From the NCBI RefSeq assembly GCF_002811985.1, contig NZ_NPDU01000003.1:1-64000 (forward strand): a DNA stretch of 64,000 nt, read 5' to 3'. The notes beneath the pieces were generated by a model, which worked only from the letters and a program-made list of their open reading frames with translations, did not search any database and was not told where the DNA came from. Positions 61,637 to 64,000 of this stretch are shown in pieces. The DNA is from Leptospira adleri. GTDB lineage: Bacteria > Spirochaetota > Leptospiria > Leptospirales > Leptospiraceae. The translations under genes were made by a program, and so were the position numbers. Positions within the stretch are counted from its first letter, which is position 1; every line of letters begins with the position of its first letter.

Positions 61637-63765
61637 TTGAAGTATTTAACCAAGGTCACTCGGTTCCCCGTCGAATTGAATTTTACTACGTCGAAGGTCG
61701 AAAGTGCGAACGCTATCCCTCTTGTCTGAAGGGAAGTCGAATCGTCCGTATTTGCGATCGCGTTTCTCACTGTTCTTGCGTGGTTAAAACCCTTTCCTTC
61801 GTCCGTGATTCTATAACCCACTTTTTGTCTGGAAAGAAAATATTCCACGAGAATTTTTTTATCCCTATAATACGGATCGTTTTGACGGGTAAGAATGAAT
61901 TGAAAATAATTTCCCGACTTTAAGGCCCGCGCCTTGTCTTCGTTGGAGATATTCAGGTTTCCGTGTTCGATGGCGTTGATGAGCATTTCGCGCAGGCTCG
62001 TGCGGATGGAAAGCGCCATCGTGGGATCGGTGAATCGAACCAGATTGAACGTGAGTCTTTGACTTAAAAGTTCGGCGTTCTGAAGATAATTGTTAACGGA
62101 GAACACGATTCTTTCCTCGTCCAAAAATCTTCCCATCAAATCCTGATCCGGCTCGTAAGCCCTTCCTAAAATTTCGCGGCCGGAATCGTGTTCTAAAACT
62201 TGAAGACGGACCTGGAGTTCTTTCGGTTCTTTGAGATATTTTTGTAGAAAGTCGGCGCGAAAATATACCGGTTTTCTCGTATTGGAAAGTTCCTCCATTC
62301 TTTCCATCACATACAATTTTTTGAATGCGTCTTCCAGGCCTCCGGTATTGTACATCAATTCCAGAAAGTTTTTTCCGATTACGTCCGCGGGTTTAAAACC
62401 GAGAAAGGTCGAGACCGCCTTGTTTGTGCCCGTGATATTTCCGTGGGAGTCCAGATTGAAAAGGAAGTCCTCTTCTCCTTCGTATAAATTCTTATATTGA
62501 ATCGCGGATTGTTCGTGTCTTAGTTTGAGAAGATTTAGATTGGTCGCTTGAGTTTCCAAATTCAGAGAAAGTTGTTTGATCCGATCCGCGAGTCCCAAAG
62601 AAAGAAGAGTCACTTCGATAGCGGATCCGATCTGAAGTCCCCACTGGGTAAAAAAATTGTCCGGAAAAATTCCGAACGCTTTCAGGGCGTATAAAAAACT
62701 GCCGAGGATCAGAACGGACCAAGCGGTCAAAAAGAATCGAGCCGGTCTGTGTCCTTTCCAAACGCACTGTAAACTATTGATCAGCAGGAGAAGCAGCATA
62801 AGGAGAAGAACAAGAATACTGGAAACTACGCTGAACGTATAACTGAAAAAACTGAGCGAGCCGACGCAGCCGAAGATACAAATCGCTATCAAAGGATAAT
62901 AAAGTTTATCCGTGATCGGCGTCATCTTAGAAGATTCTAAAAAGGATTTTCCGAAAAGACAAGCCGCGAGAAAGGCGCAAAACATAAAGAAAGGAAGGCA
63001 TAGATTTCCCCAATCCGGACTATTCGGCCATAAGAATTGAAAGGACAAACCGTTTAACGTCATTTGAAAAAGAATATCAAAAAAAATGAATATACTGTAA
63101 TAAAGATAACTTTTGTCCCTCGTGGTGATCAGGAGAAAAAGGTTGTAAACGAACATCACGATCATCGCGCCGTAATAAAAACCGAGAGTCGTGTATTCCT
63201 TTGCGGTTTGTTCCAGATATTCCGTTCTGGAAAAAGCGCTCAGAGGAATTACTACCGAACTTTTGGATTGAATCCGGACATAGTAGTCGGTTTTGGAAAG
63301 CGGAGGTTCGCTAAGTTGAAACGGGAAATTCCGATTCTCCGCCAAACGTGTCGCAAACGGAAGTTCGTCTCCGGTGACAACCAAGGGCAGCGCCCCGTTT
63401 CTAGTCGAATACAATCGAATCGAATCGATCAGGCTGTATCCGTACTGAAGCACCCAGTTGCGGGTGCCTCGTTCTCTGTTTGCGACCGGAATCCGAATCC
63501 AAATCGCGGCTTCCGAATAACCGAGGCTGTTGTTGAAAAGAGGAATGGATTGTCCGGATCGAAATACTTTTTGAATTTCGGGAAAGGTAAGTTTCCCGGT
63601 TTTGTCTTCGTAGAAAGTGATATACGGTTGAAGATCGACGTCTTCCATAATCACGGTCGGTTCGAATTCGGAAGAATCGGAATCTTCCGCGGAAATGGAA
63701 ACAACCCCGGAAAAAGCCAAAACGAAACAAAGTATGGCTTTGAGTTTCCGGAGCCGCTCGTTCAT
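61633..63765 (-). CDS. 7TMR-DISM/PAS/HATPase sensor protein
   Basis: ATG at 63765 is preceded by AAAGGA at good distance; longer upstream frame belongs to another gene. About 710 residues: signal peptide (ILCFVLAFSGVVSISA), a 7TMR-DISMED2-type extracellular domain (PYITFYEDKTGKLTFPEIQK to YYVRIQSKSSVVIPLS), seven membrane helices (7TMR-DISM), a PAS-like domain (EGEEDFLFNLDSHGNITGTNKAVSTFLGFKPADVIGKNF), and a C-terminal ATPase domain with N-box EMLINAIEHGN and G-box DEGKGF, as in anti-sigma kinases (RsbW type). No HisKA or phospho-His box is seen. Role: signal transduction; carbohydrate is a common DISM ligand. Confidence 0.88.
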   Translation of the reverse strand: MNERLRKLKAILCFVLAFSGVVSISAEDSDSSEFEPTVIMEDVDLQPYITFYEDKTGKLTFPEIQKVFRSGQSIPLFNNSLGYSEAAIWIRIPVANRERGTRNWVLQYGYSLIDSIRLYSTRNGALPLVVTGDELPFATRLAENRNFPFQLSEPPLSKTDYYVRIQSKSSVVIPLSAFSRTEYLEQTAKEYTTLGFYYGAMIVMFVYNLFLLITTRDKSYLYYSIFIFFDILFQMTLNGLSFQFLWPNSPDWGNLCLPFFMFCAFLAACLFGKSFLESSKMTPITDKLYYPLIAICIFGCVGSLSFFSYTFSVVSSILVLLLMLLLLLINSLQCVWKGHRPARFFLTAWSVLILGSFLYALKAFGIFPDNFFTQWGLQIGSAIEVTLLSLGLADRIKQLSLNLETQATNLNLLKLRHEQSAIQYKNLYEGEEDFLFNLDSHGNITGTNKAVSTFLGFKPADVIGKNFLELMYNTGGLEDAFKKLYVMERMEELSNTRKPVYFRADFLQKYLKEPKELQVRLQVLEHDSGREILGRAYEPDQDLMGRFLDEERIVFSVNNYLQNAELLSQRLTFNLVRFTDPTMALSIRTSLREMLINAIEHGNLNISNEDKARALKSGNYFQFILTRQNDPYYRDKKILVEYFLSRQKVGYRITDEGKGFNHARTVRNAIANTDDSTSLQTRGIAFALSTFDVVKFNSTGNRVTLVKYFK

Positions 63766-64000
63766 AAAAATCCTTTGATGACTCGAAAGAAATCCGCGGT
63801 TACGATAAAAGTTCCGATACTGCTTCCGATTTGAGGAAGCATAAACACGAGAAAGATACGGATCACGTTGTTCTTCCAATATCCTTTCCAGTGTTCCGAA
63901 TCCTGCGCGATCCTTTCGAAATCTTCCACGAGAGGTTTGCGTAACCAAGACTCGGATAACGCGGCGACCCAACCCGGCTTGATGACGGGGTTAAAATTTC
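63762..64000 (-). CDS. TraB/PrgY (GumN-like) family protein, C-terminal part
   Basis: The minus-strand frame is open at the window edge and ends in TGA at 63762-63764. It reads NPVIKPGWVAALSESWLRKPLVEDFERI, then WKGYWKNNVIRIFLVFMLPQIGSSIGTFIV, which matches the C-terminal membrane part of TraB/PrgY family proteins. PrgY blocks pheromone in Enterococcus; the bacterial role is unclear. Its stop overlaps the ATG of the sensor gene (ATGA at 63762-63765), so the two are co-translated. The N-terminal part lies beyond the window. Confidence 0.8.
   Translation of the reverse strand, partial: NFNPVIKPGWVAALSESWLRKPLVEDFERIAQDSEHWKGYWKNNVIRIFLVFMLPQIGSSIGTFIVTADFFRVIKGFL

Overview
The window looks like a chromosomal segment of a Leptospira spirochaete. 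I base this on an LruC-domain lipoprotein, a DUF1574-type SGNH protein beside MBOAT acyltransferases, a HmuY-type lipoprotein in front of a TonB-dependent receptor, many small lipoproteins with short spirochaete-style lipoboxes (LSC, NSC, VNC, WNC), histone-H1-like lysine/alanine tails, and a dispersed GTAGGAACTC-type near-palindrome that I associate from memory with pathogenic leptospires. The base composition looks richer in GC than L. interrogans, so a different species of the genus is likely. No rRNA, tRNA, CRISPR array, transposase or phage gene was seen.

Layout. 1-2.5 kb: a minus-strand iron/haem uptake operon (lipoprotein, HmuY-like lipoprotein, TonB receptor cut by the window edge) with a Fur-like operator. 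2.7-8.1 kb: envelope proteins (LRR lipoprotein, TTG-started lipoprotein, M30 metalloprotease lipoprotein, outer-membrane barrel) around an YbaB/EbfC gene. 8.4-11.1 kb: Lon-like protease and queA. 11.2-21.3 kb: a plus-strand surface-glycan operon: two glycosyltransferases, two membrane proteins, two MBOAT/SGNH pairs in tandem, and a MazG-type hydrolase. 21.3-22.2 kb: ExbB/ExbD. 22.4-29.7 kb: ubiE/menG, lruC, a PrsW-type protease, an O-antigen-ligase-like protein, a DksA variant without zinc cysteines, and rpmG. 29.9-36 kb: membrane-bound LuxR-type regulator, small CxxCH protein behind a striking palindromic operator, BASS transporter, class V aminotransferase, ferritin-like protein with a histone-like tail, and YhhN. 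36.2-42.4 kb: TerC and the methylmalonyl-CoA mutase operon mutA-mutB-meaB.

42.6-51.1 kb: a large envelope/TonB operon preceded by a tandem double palindrome: three lipoproteins, TonB receptor, Cys-rich lipoprotein, ExbB, ExbD, TonB, a SCO-like thiol/copper protein, and a chemoreceptor with a His-rich membrane sensor. 51.2-54.1 kb: exported protein and a papain-family protease with FnIII-like domains. 54.1-56.9 kb: an AT-richer accessory patch with a lipoprotein that carries FlgC (flagellar rod) signatures, a RibD-C protein and a VapBC module. 56.9-64 kb: degenerate-EAL protein, eukaryotic-type UDP-glucose pyrophosphorylase, an alpha/beta-hydrolase-like protein with Asn at the nucleophile position, and a coupled operon of TraB-like, 7TMR-DISM/PAS/ATPase sensor and FlgO/CsgG-like lipoprotein.

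Most promising for new biology: the FlgC-like lipoprotein, the ferritin/histone-tail fusion, the TonB-SCO-chemoreceptor operon with its double palindrome, the SGNH/MBOAT duplication, and the three-half-site operator in front of the CxxCH protein.
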